Shown here piece by piece: positions 52,403 to 60,716 of a stretch of 64,000 nt of DNA. The DNA is taken from assembly GCA_944324865.1 (NCBI GenBank), contig CALUXW010000006.1:1-64000 (forward strand), given 5' to 3'. Source of the DNA: Candidatus Gastranaerophilales bacterium. Its GTDB lineage: Bacteria; Cyanobacteriota; Vampirovibrionia; Gastranaerophilales; Gastranaerophilaceae. A program made the translations under genes and the position numbers. Below the pieces are notes generated by a model. It was not told the origin of the DNA. It searched no databases and saw only the letters and a program-made list of their open reading frames with translations. How positions within the stretch are numbered: the stretch's first letter is position 1; each line of letters starts with the position of its first letter.

Positions 52403-53287
52403 TTAAGTTTTATTAAGCTTATAAGCAAGTTTAATTGCTTCCACCATACCTGTTGCATCAGCAACACCTTTTCCTGCAATATCATATGCAGTACCACAAG
52501 ATGGGGATGTTCTTATTACATCAAGCCCTATTGAAGTATTAACTGCCTTATCAAAAGCAAGTGCTTTCACAGGACATAACCCCTGATCATGATAACAGGC
52601 AATAATTGCATCATAATCTTGCTTTTCCCCTTTTAGATATCTTTTTCCAACACCAGCAAATAATGCATCGGCACTTTTTGGTTCACCGACATTAATTCCA
52701 GTATGTTGCAACTTTTTCACAGCCGGGATAATTATTTCTTTTTCTTCACTGCCTAGCATTCCGTTTTCACCAGCATGGGGATTTAGTGCACAAAATGCAA
52801 TTTTTGGTTTTGCTATTTTGCAATAATTAATTAAAAAACTGTTAACTCTTTTAACCTTTTCACATATAAGTTCACTTGTAAGTCTGATATCTTTTAATGC
52901 TAAATGACGAGTTAGTAATACAACCCTAAAATCATCTGCAATAAAAAGCATCTCTGCTTTTTTGTTAAAAAAATTCTCAAGAACCTCCGTCTGCCCAGAA
53001 AAATTATAACCTGCTTGCAATAAGGCAAACTTAGAAACAGGTGCTGTAACAATAGCACCTATTCTACCTTGTTTTGCTAAATTTGCAGCAATTTCCAATG
53101 AGCGATAACAAAAACGACCATTTACTGTTGTATCCACCTCTATCGTGTCGTATTTTTCATCGATTTTTTGACCAATAACAAGAACTTCACTTTTATTTAA
53201 AGATAAAAAATCAAGTGCTTTTTTTGTAATTTCAAACCCAATTCCACACAAATCGCCGGTTGTTATAGCAATTTTATAAGTTTTCAT
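52403..53287 (-). CDS. PdxA family dehydrogenase (4-phospho-hydroxythreonate type)
   Basis: 294-aa NAD-dependent metal enzyme. The substrate/metal-binding segments NPHAGENGMLG and CYHDQGLCPVKALAF and the N-terminal TTGDLCGIG are intact. PdxA itself acts in vitamin B6 synthesis, but this gene overlaps by 14 bases with a four-carbon acid sugar kinase. That pairing is known for PdxA2, which oxidatively decarboxylates 4-phospho-D-threonate or -erythronate to dihydroxyacetone phosphate. I favour the catabolic assignment and leave the symbol blank. Confidence 0.85.
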   Translation of the reverse strand: MKTYKIAITTGDLCGIGFEITKKALDFLSLNKSEVLVIGQKIDEKYDTIEVDTTVNGRFCYRSLEIAANLAKQGRIGAIVTAPVSKFALLQAGYNFSGQTEVLENFFNKKAEMLFIADDFRVVLLTRHLALKDIRLTSELICEKVKRVNSFLINYCKIAKPKIAFCALNPHAGENGMLGSEEKEIIIPAVKKLQHTGINVGEPKSADALFAGVGKRYLKGEKQDYDAIIACYHDQGLCPVKALAFDKAVNTSIGLDVIRTSPSCGTAYDIAGKGVADATGMVEAIKLAYKLNKT

Positions 53288-54593
53288 GGTGCTCCAAATA
53301 CTGAACTATTTCAACAAGAGTTGATGCGCTACCCAGGTTACCCGACTTAGTTACAATAAGCTGAGCTGTTGAATCAATACAAAGAGGAATAGCAGGCAAA
53401 ATGGCATCAACCACCTGTAAATATTTTGCACCAATAGCATCACAACACTCATGGGAAGTTTCACCTCCAATTGTAATCAATATAAATTCGCTGCATTTCT
53501 TAATTTCTCTTGCTAATTCTGACAAATAACAAGTTATTTTATATGATAAAGCTTCCTTTGTTATACCTTCATCTATTAATAGATTTTTTGCTTCTTCTGT
53601 TTTAATCTCTTCAGTTATACCTGACACATGCACAGCTACAATATTATCTTGTACCAAATTATCACAAATACGTTTAACTACATTCTCGCTAACACCGTTA
53701 ATTATATCCTTCAAGGTAAGACGTAAAAAATAAGATTTATTTGAGTAATCATCTTCATCCTCCAACTTTTGAAGTTGTAGTGCACTAAGAGAAGTTGCAG
53801 AACCCGATAAAATAAGCTTTGGCAATCTTGGAACAGTCTTTGTTGTTTTGTTAATTTTAATATCATCAAGCCAAACAGAGGCCAAAGCTTGCGCAAGTCC
53901 CGCAGAACCACAAGGCAATATCTCATATGGAGATTTTTGCATCGCAAGCACAATTTGTTCAAAGTCAATCGTTGAAACACAGTCAGCCACAATTATTTTT
54001 TTTCCAGAACCTATAAGTTCATTCAATTTTTGTGCTATGGGGCCTGCACCTTTAGCAACAATATTAAGCTCAATAGATGCGACCATATTTTTTGCATTAT
54101 CACCAAGAGGTTTCTTTAAAATATCGGGCACATAGGATTCATAAATAGGGGCACTTGGGTCTCTGGCCGCATCAGTTCTTTCAATAGGCACACCTTTTAA
54201 AAGCTGATAACCGCCAACAGTAATTCTACCCTCTTGAACATAAGCGGGCGCAACAACTGCAGCATCCTTTCCGGTTGCTTCAAGTGCTGCAAAAATTTCA
54301 TAAGTAATATTTCCACGCAAAGTAGAATCAATTTTTTTATAAAAATGTTCAACATTTAGTTTTTCTTTAAAAACATTTGCTATATCGTAAACTACTTTTG
54401 CAGCATCATTTTTTTCTATATTTCTGGTTTCTGTTGATATCGCCCAGGTGCCAACATTAATGTGGTTTTGCAACTCATCATTATAACTAAGTAGAATTTC
54501 AGTATTTAAACCCTTCAGGAAAAATTGTAATGCAGTATCATTTGCACCGGTCAAATCATCAGCAATAATACCGATTGTACTTGATAAAATCAT
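53274..54593 (-). CDS. Four-carbon acid sugar kinase (DUF1537 / OtnK-DtnK family)
   Basis: 439 aa with the N-terminal domain signature IGIIADDLTGANDTALQF, KKIDSTLRGN, and a C-terminal nucleotide-binding domain with SGSATSLSALQ and ITIGGETSHECCDAIG. The family phosphorylates D-threonate, D-erythronate or related acids, and the adjacent PdxA-like dehydrogenase would finish the route to dihydroxyacetone phosphate. ATG 54593 leaves one base to the ssb stop; the frame is open to 54617. Confidence 0.85.
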   Translation of the reverse strand: MILSSTIGIIADDLTGANDTALQFFLKGLNTEILLSYNDELQNHINVGTWAISTETRNIEKNDAAKVVYDIANVFKEKLNVEHFYKKIDSTLRGNITYEIFAALEATGKDAAVVAPAYVQEGRITVGGYQLLKGVPIERTDAARDPSAPIYESYVPDILKKPLGDNAKNMVASIELNIVAKGAGPIAQKLNELIGSGKKIIVADCVSTIDFEQIVLAMQKSPYEILPCGSAGLAQALASVWLDDIKINKTTKTVPRLPKLILSGSATSLSALQLQKLEDEDDYSNKSYFLRLTLKDIINGVSENVVKRICDNLVQDNIVAVHVSGITEEIKTEEAKNLLIDEGITKEALSYKITCYLSELAREIKKCSEFILITIGGETSHECCDAIGAKYLQVVDAILPAIPLCIDSTAQLIVTKSGNLGSASTLVEIVQYLEHHENL

Positions 54594-54594
54594 T

Positions 54595-54924
54595 TTAATT
54601 CTCGTCTTTTTTAGCACCCATTAAACGGATATTGGTTCCACGAATCAGATATCTTTCAGCCATTTCACCATCAGGTGTTTGCCATTTATTTACCGCTAAT
54701 CTTCCCTCTACTCCAACTAATCTGCCTTTTTTTACCCACTCGCCGGCCACTTCGGCTTGCTTATCCCAAACTTCAACATTAAACCAATCAGTTGTTTCTT
54801 CTTTAGTACGAGGATTCCAGCGATTCACCGCAACAGAAAAGCTTGTACGCACCTTGCCACTTTCAAAATATTTCATTTCCGGGTCTTGTCCGACTCTGCC
54901 AACAATTACAACCGAATTAACCAT
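54595..54924 (-). CDS. ssb: Single-stranded DNA-binding protein, short form
   Basis: 109 aa, a single OB-fold (VGRVGQDPEMKYFESGKVRTSFSVA, then TDWFNVEVW and GRLAVNKWQT). It ends at ...MGAKKDEN, right after the OB-fold. The flexible linker and acidic DDDIPF-like tip that recruit partner proteins are missing, so it may be a specialised paralogue. AAAGG Shine-Dalgarno. It leads the unit containing the kinase and PdxA-like genes, an odd pairing. Confidence 0.92.
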   Translation of the reverse strand: MVNSVVIVGRVGQDPEMKYFESGKVRTSFSVAVNRWNPRTKEETTDWFNVEVWDKQAEVAGEWVKKGRLVGVEGRLAVNKWQTPDGEMAERYLIRGTNIRLMGAKKDEN

Positions 54925-54983
54925 ATATTAACCTTTCAAATTCTTTTGAAAAAATTATATTACGAATAAAAAATATGCGCAAA

Positions 54984-56780
54984 TTATGATTGTTCAAATT
55001 CACCAATAACTCTGTCACGCCCGTCTTGTTTTGCTTTATACAAACACTTATCAGAATATTCAATCAAATCTTCCACACTGTCCCCATTTTCAGGCATGGA
55101 TGCAACCCCAACACTAATTGTCACATTAGCTTTATTCCCATCTGCAAGTTCAAATTTGCGTTCCCTTACAGCACTCCAAACCTTTTTTGCAACAATTATT
55201 GCATCTTCCTTACAGGTATTTGTAAGTATAATAGACATTTCTTCGCCACCGTATCTACAGGCAATATCACTTGTTCTTATATTCTTTTTTATAGTTTGAG
55301 CTACTTGTCTTAAAACTGCATCTCCACTTTGATGTCCGTGCTTATCGTTAAATTTTTTGAAAAAATCAATATCAATTAATATTAGCGAAAAGCATCCACC
55401 ATAACGAACTACATTTTCAACGTTCATAATCATTTGTTCTTGAAAATATCTATGATTATATAGTTCCGTTAAACCGTCTGTTACCGCAAGCTTATAAGTA
55501 TGCTCGTAATCCTTTGATTTTAACAAGTATTTTGTAATATAGGCTGCAATAAAAATAATTGTTGCAGCAACCATAGGAAGAACAATACCAAGCCATACAT
55601 TAAAAAATTCCATTGCTAAAACCGTAATAATAAGATAAGCAACAACTATAGCAATTGAAGAAAATACAGAATACACCACAGAGTCAAATTTTAATATACA
55701 AAAACCTATTAAAAAACAAAGTAATACCGAAATAAATAAATCTGCCCTGTAGCTAAAATGCACAATAAAGTTGTTATCCAAAATATTATTTAAAAAAGTG
55801 GCATGTGTTTCAACGCCCGGATACATAAAAGAAACAGGTGTACTTTTAATATCAGACAAAGCTGTAACTGTTGTACCGATGTATATTATCTTATTTTCGA
55901 ATTTTTTCTTCAAAAAATCAATGTCGTTGTTTTTTATAGCATCATTAACTTCCCATAAGCTAATATGTTCAAAAGTTCCTTCTTTTCCATACCAGTTTAC
56001 AATTGCCCTACCGTCAGGATTTAAAGGAATTTGGTGTCCTTGATCCAATATAAGCTTGTTATTTTTAATCTCCAACTTGCTTGGATCAATATCTAAATAC
56101 TTAAGAGCAATCAATGTTGTAAGGTTTGGGTAATAATTATTTTTATAATAAAACAAAGGTGCTATATATCTTATTATTCCGTCATCATCACGCGTAACAT
56201 TTATAAAACCAAAATTAGAAGTAACATCCAACAATTCATTCATTGCATTTCTACAATTTGTAAAAGTTAAAATGGGGCTTTTTTTAATTATATTGTCATT
56301 TTTAAGTTCGACTTTCAAATTGTCATTCAATACAGGAGGGATTCTTATTTCTTTAGGATAATTATCAAAGTTCATCGATAAATATACATTTTTATTATTT
56401 CTAACCGCTTCAATAAGCTCCTTATCCCCTTTTTCAAGGGCATTAAGATGTTTTGTAAAAAGTAAATCAAATGCAATAAATTTAGGATTTACTACTTCAA
56501 GACCTTTAATTAAGTTTGCCCAAAAATCACGTGGCACAGGCCATGTGCCAAATTTTTCAACAATATATTCATAACTTGGGTCATCAACTGATATTATGAC
56601 AATATCACTGTTATTTTTCTTATGAGGTAATATAATATTTTGTCTAATATCAAAAGTTTTACACTCGACACCCATTACGAACTTGCCAAAAGCATAAAAT
56701 TTACCTGCATAAATTATTGCAGCAAACACGAAAACAAAAATAAAAGCATATATAAAAAAATCGAACTTTTTTTTATTCAT
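54984..56780 (-). CDS. Diguanylate cyclase with CHASE2 sensor domain
   Basis: 598-aa membrane protein. One TM helix (~8-28), an extracytoplasmic CHASE2 domain (~35-330), three TM helices (~345-415) and a GGDEF domain. The active site is GGEEM (511-515) with the substrate Asp in LILIDIDFFKKFND. The inhibitory I-site RTSD (502-505) sits exactly five residues before GGEEM, so product feedback is likely. It makes c-di-GMP in response to an unknown external signal. It overlaps a 62-aa gene upstream by eight bases. Confidence 0.92.
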   Translation of the reverse strand: MNKKKFDFFIYAFIFVFVFAAIIYAGKFYAFGKFVMGVECKTFDIRQNIILPHKKNNSDIVIISVDDPSYEYIVEKFGTWPVPRDFWANLIKGLEVVNPKFIAFDLLFTKHLNALEKGDKELIEAVRNNKNVYLSMNFDNYPKEIRIPPVLNDNLKVELKNDNIIKKSPILTFTNCRNAMNELLDVTSNFGFINVTRDDDGIIRYIAPLFYYKNNYYPNLTTLIALKYLDIDPSKLEIKNNKLILDQGHQIPLNPDGRAIVNWYGKEGTFEHISLWEVNDAIKNNDIDFLKKKFENKIIYIGTTVTALSDIKSTPVSFMYPGVETHATFLNNILDNNFIVHFSYRADLFISVLLCFLIGFCILKFDSVVYSVFSSIAIVVAYLIITVLAMEFFNVWLGIVLPMVAATIIFIAAYITKYLLKSKDYEHTYKLAVTDGLTELYNHRYFQEQMIMNVENVVRYGGCFSLILIDIDFFKKFNDKHGHQSGDAVLRQVAQTIKKNIRTSDIACRYGGEEMSIILTNTCKEDAIIVAKKVWSAVRERKFELADGNKANVTISVGVASMPENGDSVEDLIEYSDKCLYKAKQDGRDRVIGEFEQS

Positions 56781-56961
56781 GACAAAAACCGTAATATTCC
56801 ATTTTGTCGATTATATCATACACCGGATTTTCTTCATTAAACGAAATTTTCACACCAAAAGAATTTAAAAGCTCAATGAGGTTTGAACTTTTGTCTTCAA
56901 CATCAGGATTCGCACTTGATACAAATTTAAGAAGATACTTTTCATTCAAATTCGACAACAT
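56773..56961 (-). CDS. Small protein upstream of the diguanylate cyclase
   Basis: 62 aa, not recognised. Mildly acidic, with two helix-like segments (SSNLIELLNSFGVKI; VYDIIDKMEYYGF). Overlap with the cyclase start by eight bases suggests a coupled, genuine gene, but the ribosome-binding site (AAGAG) is weak. A plus-strand frame over the same DNA has poorer credentials. Confidence 0.5.
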   Translation of the reverse strand: MLSNLNEKYLLKFVSSANPDVEDKSSNLIELLNSFGVKISFNEENPVYDIIDKMEYYGFCHE

Positions 56962-57056
56962 AATTAAAATTCTCTTACACTATCGGGGCAAATAAATCAA
57001 TCATAAGAACAATATTAATGGGAATAATTTCAACCGATCATAGGATTTTTAAGTTT

Positions 57057-58355
57057 TTATGAACCCGCTAATATGACAGTAAAATCCTTTGCAGCTTTAT
57101 TAAATCCTACAGGGTCGTACACTGTTTGTTTTTCTTGCATTTCAGGAATTGACTTTTTAAGTTGTTCTATCGTTTCACCAGATACATCAAGATTATGAAC
57201 AGCGATATGATCATGTGTTAGTTTATTTCTGTTTTGCATTTTTACAATAACGCCATTTTCCTCCAGATGCATTTTTAAGTCTCTTGCAACAGCCTCTTTA
57301 GAAGGTGTATACAAAATTCCTACATTTAAAGCTTCGTTTAAGGGCATAGATTTATCACGATAAACCAATTTATTTATTATTTCTTGCGTTTTATCGGGAT
57401 CTAAAATCCAATAACTAATAATGCCTTTTGTAGAAGGGGTACCAGGCAATGTTGCCACTTGAATTGATGATATATCAATAGCTTTTACCATTGCAGCATA
57501 CTGTGAAAGTTCATAAACAGATAAATCTGTTTTAATGTATTTTGGCATGACTTTTAAAACTTCAGGAATTTTAACTAATACCGAAGGTTCTTTTAATCTG
57601 GCCATGAGAGCATTAAAGAACCATTGTTGACGTCTTATTCTTCCTATATCACCCAGAGCATCTTTTCTAAATCTTAAATATCCCTCTGTTTGTTCACCAT
57701 TTAAAACATGCTGACCTTGTGTTAAATCAATATGTAAACCTGCAGTATTATCATGATAATGCATATCTTTTTCAATATATATTGGCAATCCGCCAATTGT
57801 ATCAATAAATTTAATTAAACCTTCATTGCTGAGCGCAATATAATGATCAATTCTTACGCCAAAGGTTTCCTCAACTGTCTTTACAGACAAATCGGGCCCA
57901 CCATATGCAAAAGCATGATTGATTTTATCAGGCTTGCTTCTGTCTGAAATATAAACCTTTGAATCTCGTGGTATAGAAATAACATTAATATCCTTACCAT
58001 AAGGAGCAATGCTAACTAACAACATTGTATCAGAACGATTACCTTCAAAAGGATCAGATGCATTTGCAGCCACATCTACACCCATAAATAAAATATTTTG
58101 ACGTCTTGGTGAAAACGGTAAACTAAACTCAACTCTTCCGCTGTTTGTGCCGGTAAGCGTTGCGATACATTCCAAAAAAGCATTTTTAAAATCACTCCTG
58201 TAAGTAAAAGCAGCAAGTGAACTAAGTATTACAAGAGTAACCAAAAAAGAACGCAAAAAGCTACTTGCGTTGTTTTGCTTCTTTCTTCTTCTTTGCATTT
58301 TTGGCAAAGGTCTGTATTGTGTTGTTTTGGCCGGTTTTTCAAGCATTCTGTTCAT
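57057..58355 (-). CDS. LytR-CpsA-Psr (LCP) family protein
   Basis: 432 aa: cytoplasmic basic N-terminus, one TM helix (~34-52), then the LCP domain (ILFMGVD, GNRSDTMLLVSI, ISIPRDSKVYI, KINHAFAYGGP, LRFRKDALGDIGRIRRQQ) whose arginines and aspartates bind polyprenyl phosphate, and a LytR_C domain (about 340-430). LCP enzymes attach glycopolymers to peptidoglycan. Divergent from an exported TPR gene across a palindrome. Confidence 0.92.
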   Translation of the reverse strand: MNRMLEKPAKTTQYRPLPKMQRRRKKQNNASSFLRSFLVTLVILSSLAAFTYRSDFKNAFLECIATLTGTNSGRVEFSLPFSPRRQNILFMGVDVAANASDPFEGNRSDTMLLVSIAPYGKDINVISIPRDSKVYISDRSKPDKINHAFAYGGPDLSVKTVEETFGVRIDHYIALSNEGLIKFIDTIGGLPIYIEKDMHYHDNTAGLHIDLTQGQHVLNGEQTEGYLRFRKDALGDIGRIRRQQWFFNALMARLKEPSVLVKIPEVLKVMPKYIKTDLSVYELSQYAAMVKAIDISSIQVATLPGTPSTKGIISYWILDPDKTQEIINKLVYRDKSMPLNEALNVGILYTPSKEAVARDLKMHLEENGVIVKMQNRNKLTHDHIAVHNLDVSGETIEQLKKSIPEMQEKQTVYDPVGFNKAAKDFTVILAGS

Positions 58356-58426
58356 GTCTTGTTTTCTTTTGTATTTGTTTGTAATTGTACTTTAAAAAAA
58401 TAAAAAAATTAATTTTGTTGCAAAGA

Positions 58427-58458
58427 AAACTAAATAAATGTTAACATTTTATTAGTTT
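58427..58458. promoter_or_regulatory. 32-bp imperfect palindrome between LCP and TPR genes
   Basis: Each half reads AAACTAA...TGTT outward from the centre; 28 of 32 positions are palindromic (centre TGTTAACA). A symmetric operator is plausible at this divergent junction. Confidence 0.5.
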
Positions 58459-58482
58459 ATTTCCAACAGGGGAAAAGTATAT

Positions 58483-59103
58483 ATGACAAGTTTAATAAAA
58501 AATCAAACATTAAAATCATCCGTTAGTGGGATTCTTGTAATATTTTTATTTTTTCTTGTACAAAATTCATTCGCATCAGAACTATATAGTGATAAAGATA
58601 TACTGGACATAAAAAATGAAGCATTTGCACTTTATTCTACCAACAACAAAAAAGAGGCTCTGGAAGTGCTTAATCGTATTCCTCAAAATAGGCGTGATGA
58701 AGATGTCTTTATTGTAATTGGAAATATATATGATGATTTAAACCAAAGAGGAATAGCAGTTGAAAATTTTAACAAAGCAGTAAATATAAGTAAAAAACCA
58801 TACAAAGCATATTATAATATTGGCTGCATTCTTTTAAAGAAGAAATCTTATGATCTTGCTGAAAAAAATTTTAAAATGAGTATAAAGTGCAACAAAGAAT
58901 TTTCATACGCATATTACAATCTTGCAAGCTGTTACATTGCAACTCAACAATACTCCAAGGCAAAAAGACAACTTATTAAAGCACTTTCCCTAAAAGCAGA
59001 TGAAAAAGATTTTTATATTAATCTTGCATATTGCTATAAAATGCTGGGAGACAATAAGGCTGCGCAAAAAATCGTAGACTCGTTAAATAAGGTTAAATCT
59101 TAG
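58483..59103 (+). CDS. Exported TPR-repeat protein
   Basis: 206 aa with a signal peptide (about 1-31, hydrophobic core SGILVIFLFFLVQNSFAS) and four TPR units (for example AYYNIGCILLKKKSYDLAEK, AYYNLASCYIATQQYSKAK). Function unknown. AGGGGA about nine bases upstream is a good ribosome-binding site. Convergent with the next TPR gene, overlapping it by 11 bases. Confidence 0.8.
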   Translation: MTSLIKNQTLKSSVSGILVIFLFFLVQNSFASELYSDKDILDIKNEAFALYSTNNKKEALEVLNRIPQNRRDEDVFIVIGNIYDDLNQRGIAVENFNKAVNISKKPYKAYYNIGCILLKKKSYDLAEKNFKMSIKCNKEFSYAYYNLASCYIATQQYSKAKRQLIKALSLKADEKDFYINLAYCYKMLGDNKAAQKIVDSLNKVKS

Positions 59104-59785
59104 ACTTAATTTCAAAAGTAATCTTCATAAAATCAAGCCCTTGGTAATCAGGAAATTTTTTCTTGATTTTATTATAGATTCGCAATGCATCATCTTTTTT
59201 TCCTGCTTTATCATACGTTAAAGCAAGATTTGAATAATATTTCGGAAATTGAGTAGGGTTTAATTTTACAGCTTTTTTAAAATACTTAATTGCATTTTCC
59301 CAATCCTCAACCGAATAAAAAATAAGACCCATTTGATTATTAGCCCTATGAGAACACTCTTGTAATCTTAGAGCTTCCTCGCAATATTTTTGAGAATTTT
59401 CCCACTGGGCAAGACTAGCATAACAAATAGAAAGCGCATAAAATGCATCATAATTTTTATTATCCGTCTTTATAACTTCCATAAAAAGTTTAATTGCCTC
59501 GTCTATTAAATTTTTTGAAAAATAAATACAACCCATATTATATATGGTATCCATATCCCCAGGACAAAGTTTATTTGCACTTTTATAGTATTCTAAAGCA
59601 ACTATATCCTCACCAAGATTTTGATAACATAATGCCATGTTATAAGGAATTTTATAATTCTGCGGTTCTAATTTTTTTGCTTGTTTAAAAAGCTCCAGAG
59701 CCTTTTCATAATTCTTCTTTTTATAAAAATCTAAAGCATCATTGTATATCTTTTTCCAGTTATTTAAAATATTAAGCTTAAACAT
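59093..59785 (-). CDS. Cytoplasmic TPR-repeat protein
   Basis: 230 aa of TPR units (YNMALCYQNLGEDIVALEYY, DAFYALSICYASLAQWENSQ) with no signal peptide. Function unknown. It starts with a TACAAT hexamer six bases before the ATG and no Shine-Dalgarno, and its -10 overlaps that of the divergent bioB. Confidence 0.8.
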   Translation of the reverse strand: MFKLNILNNWKKIYNDALDFYKKKNYEKALELFKQAKKLEPQNYKIPYNMALCYQNLGEDIVALEYYKSANKLCPGDMDTIYNMGCIYFSKNLIDEAIKLFMEVIKTDNKNYDAFYALSICYASLAQWENSQKYCEEALRLQECSHRANNQMGLIFYSVEDWENAIKYFKKAVKLNPTQFPKYYSNLALTYDKAGKKDDALRIYNKIKKKFPDYQGLDFMKITFEIKSKI

Positions 59786-59791
59786 ATTTTT

Positions 59792-59801
59792 ATTGTATAA
59801 T
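59792..59801. promoter_or_regulatory. Overlapping divergent -10 elements (bioB and TPR gene)
   Basis: ATTGTATAAT holds TATAAT for bioB (59796-59801, plus) and TACAAT for the TPR gene (59797-59792, minus), sharing two bases. Each is six bases from its ATG. The -35 regions would lie in the opposite gene; neither matches TTGACA well. Confidence 0.55.
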
Positions 59802-59807
59802 AATTTT

Positions 59808-60716
59808 ATGGATAAACAAACACTATTAAGACTATATTCTATAGAACTTCATAAACTCTTGTCTTTAGCTAAAGAAAAAACAAAAAATGAAGTAGAGTTT
59901 TGCTCTCTTATAAGTGCAAGGACCGGTAAATGTCCTGAAGGCTGTAAATATTGCGCCCAAAGTTCTTATTATATGACCAATATTCCTACCCATCCACTCG
60001 TTGAAACAAAAAAAGTAATAGAAGTCGCCAAAGAAGCAAAAGCTAACGGTGCTACACGTTTTGCAATTGTTACATCAGGTAGAGGTCCTCTTGATAAGGA
60101 TATGCCAAAATTTTGCGAAATGATAAAAGAAATAAACAAACTCGGTCTTAAAAGTTGCGCCTCTATAGGTATTTTGAAAGATGGGCAGGCTCAAATGCTT
60201 AAACAAGCAGGGCTTACAAGGTTTCACCATAATATAAATACCTGTCGCTCTTATCACAGTTCAATTACACACACTCACACATACGATGACAGACTAGATA
60301 CAATCAAAAAAGTTAAAGAAGCAGGCATAGAACTTTGTTGCGGTGTAATTATTGGCATGGGAGAAACCATCGAACAAAGAGTTGAAATGGCACTTGAATT
60401 AGCTCAAATTCAACCCGAATCAATACCTTTTAATATTTTAACACCAATTAAGGGAACACCTTTTGAACATTATGGTAATAAAATTGATGAAGAAAACATC
60501 TTAAGAACAGCTGCTATTTTTAAAATAGCTAATCCACACTCAATTATAAGATTTGCAGGTGGCAGAAAAACTCGCCTGTCAAAGGAAAACATGGAACTCG
60601 CAGTTGCAAACTGTATAGAAGGAATACTTATAGGTAATTATCTTACTACAATAGGTATTACGCCTGAAGAAGACAAAAAAACTCTTGAAAAACTGGGGAA
60701 AACTCTTTGTGTTTGA
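59808..60716 (+). CDS. bioB: Biotin synthase BioB
   Basis: 302-aa radical SAM enzyme inserting sulfur into dethiobiotin. The SAM cluster CxxxCxxC is C42, C46, C49. For the second cluster, E. coli Cys128, Cys188 and Arg260 have clear equivalents (SCASIG, LCCGVI, IIRFAGGR), but the position of Cys97 is Ala86 in RFAIVTSGRGP, and an extra Cys occurs in NINTCRSY. ATG 59808 follows TATAAT by six bases; the frame is open to TTG 59742. First gene of a bioB-ruvA-glgA run. Confidence 0.93.
   Translation: MDKQTLLRLYSIELHKLLSLAKEKTKNEVEFCSLISARTGKCPEGCKYCAQSSYYMTNIPTHPLVETKKVIEVAKEAKANGATRFAIVTSGRGPLDKDMPKFCEMIKEINKLGLKSCASIGILKDGQAQMLKQAGLTRFHHNINTCRSYHSSITHTHTYDDRLDTIKKVKEAGIELCCGVIIGMGETIEQRVEMALELAQIQPESIPFNILTPIKGTPFEHYGNKIDEENILRTAAIFKIANPHSIIRFAGGRKTRLSKENMELAVANCIEGILIGNYLTTIGITPEEDKKTLEKLGKTLCV

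Noticed and set aside
53848-54135. 95-aa plus-strand reading frame inside the four-carbon acid kinase gene
   Set aside because: Antisense shadow of a well-supported gene.
54632-54969. Plus-strand reading frames across ssb
   Set aside because: Antisense to a clearly conserved OB-fold gene.
56804-56995. 63-aa plus-strand reading frame over the small gene upstream of the diguanylate cyclase
   Set aside because: The minus-strand frame overlaps the cyclase start in an operon-like way and has a more protein-like composition.
189-58446. TGTTAACA octamer at 189, 23215 and 58439 as a shared operator
   Set aside because: In sequence this AT-rich about two or three copies are expected by chance in 64 kb; the three promoters share no other feature.
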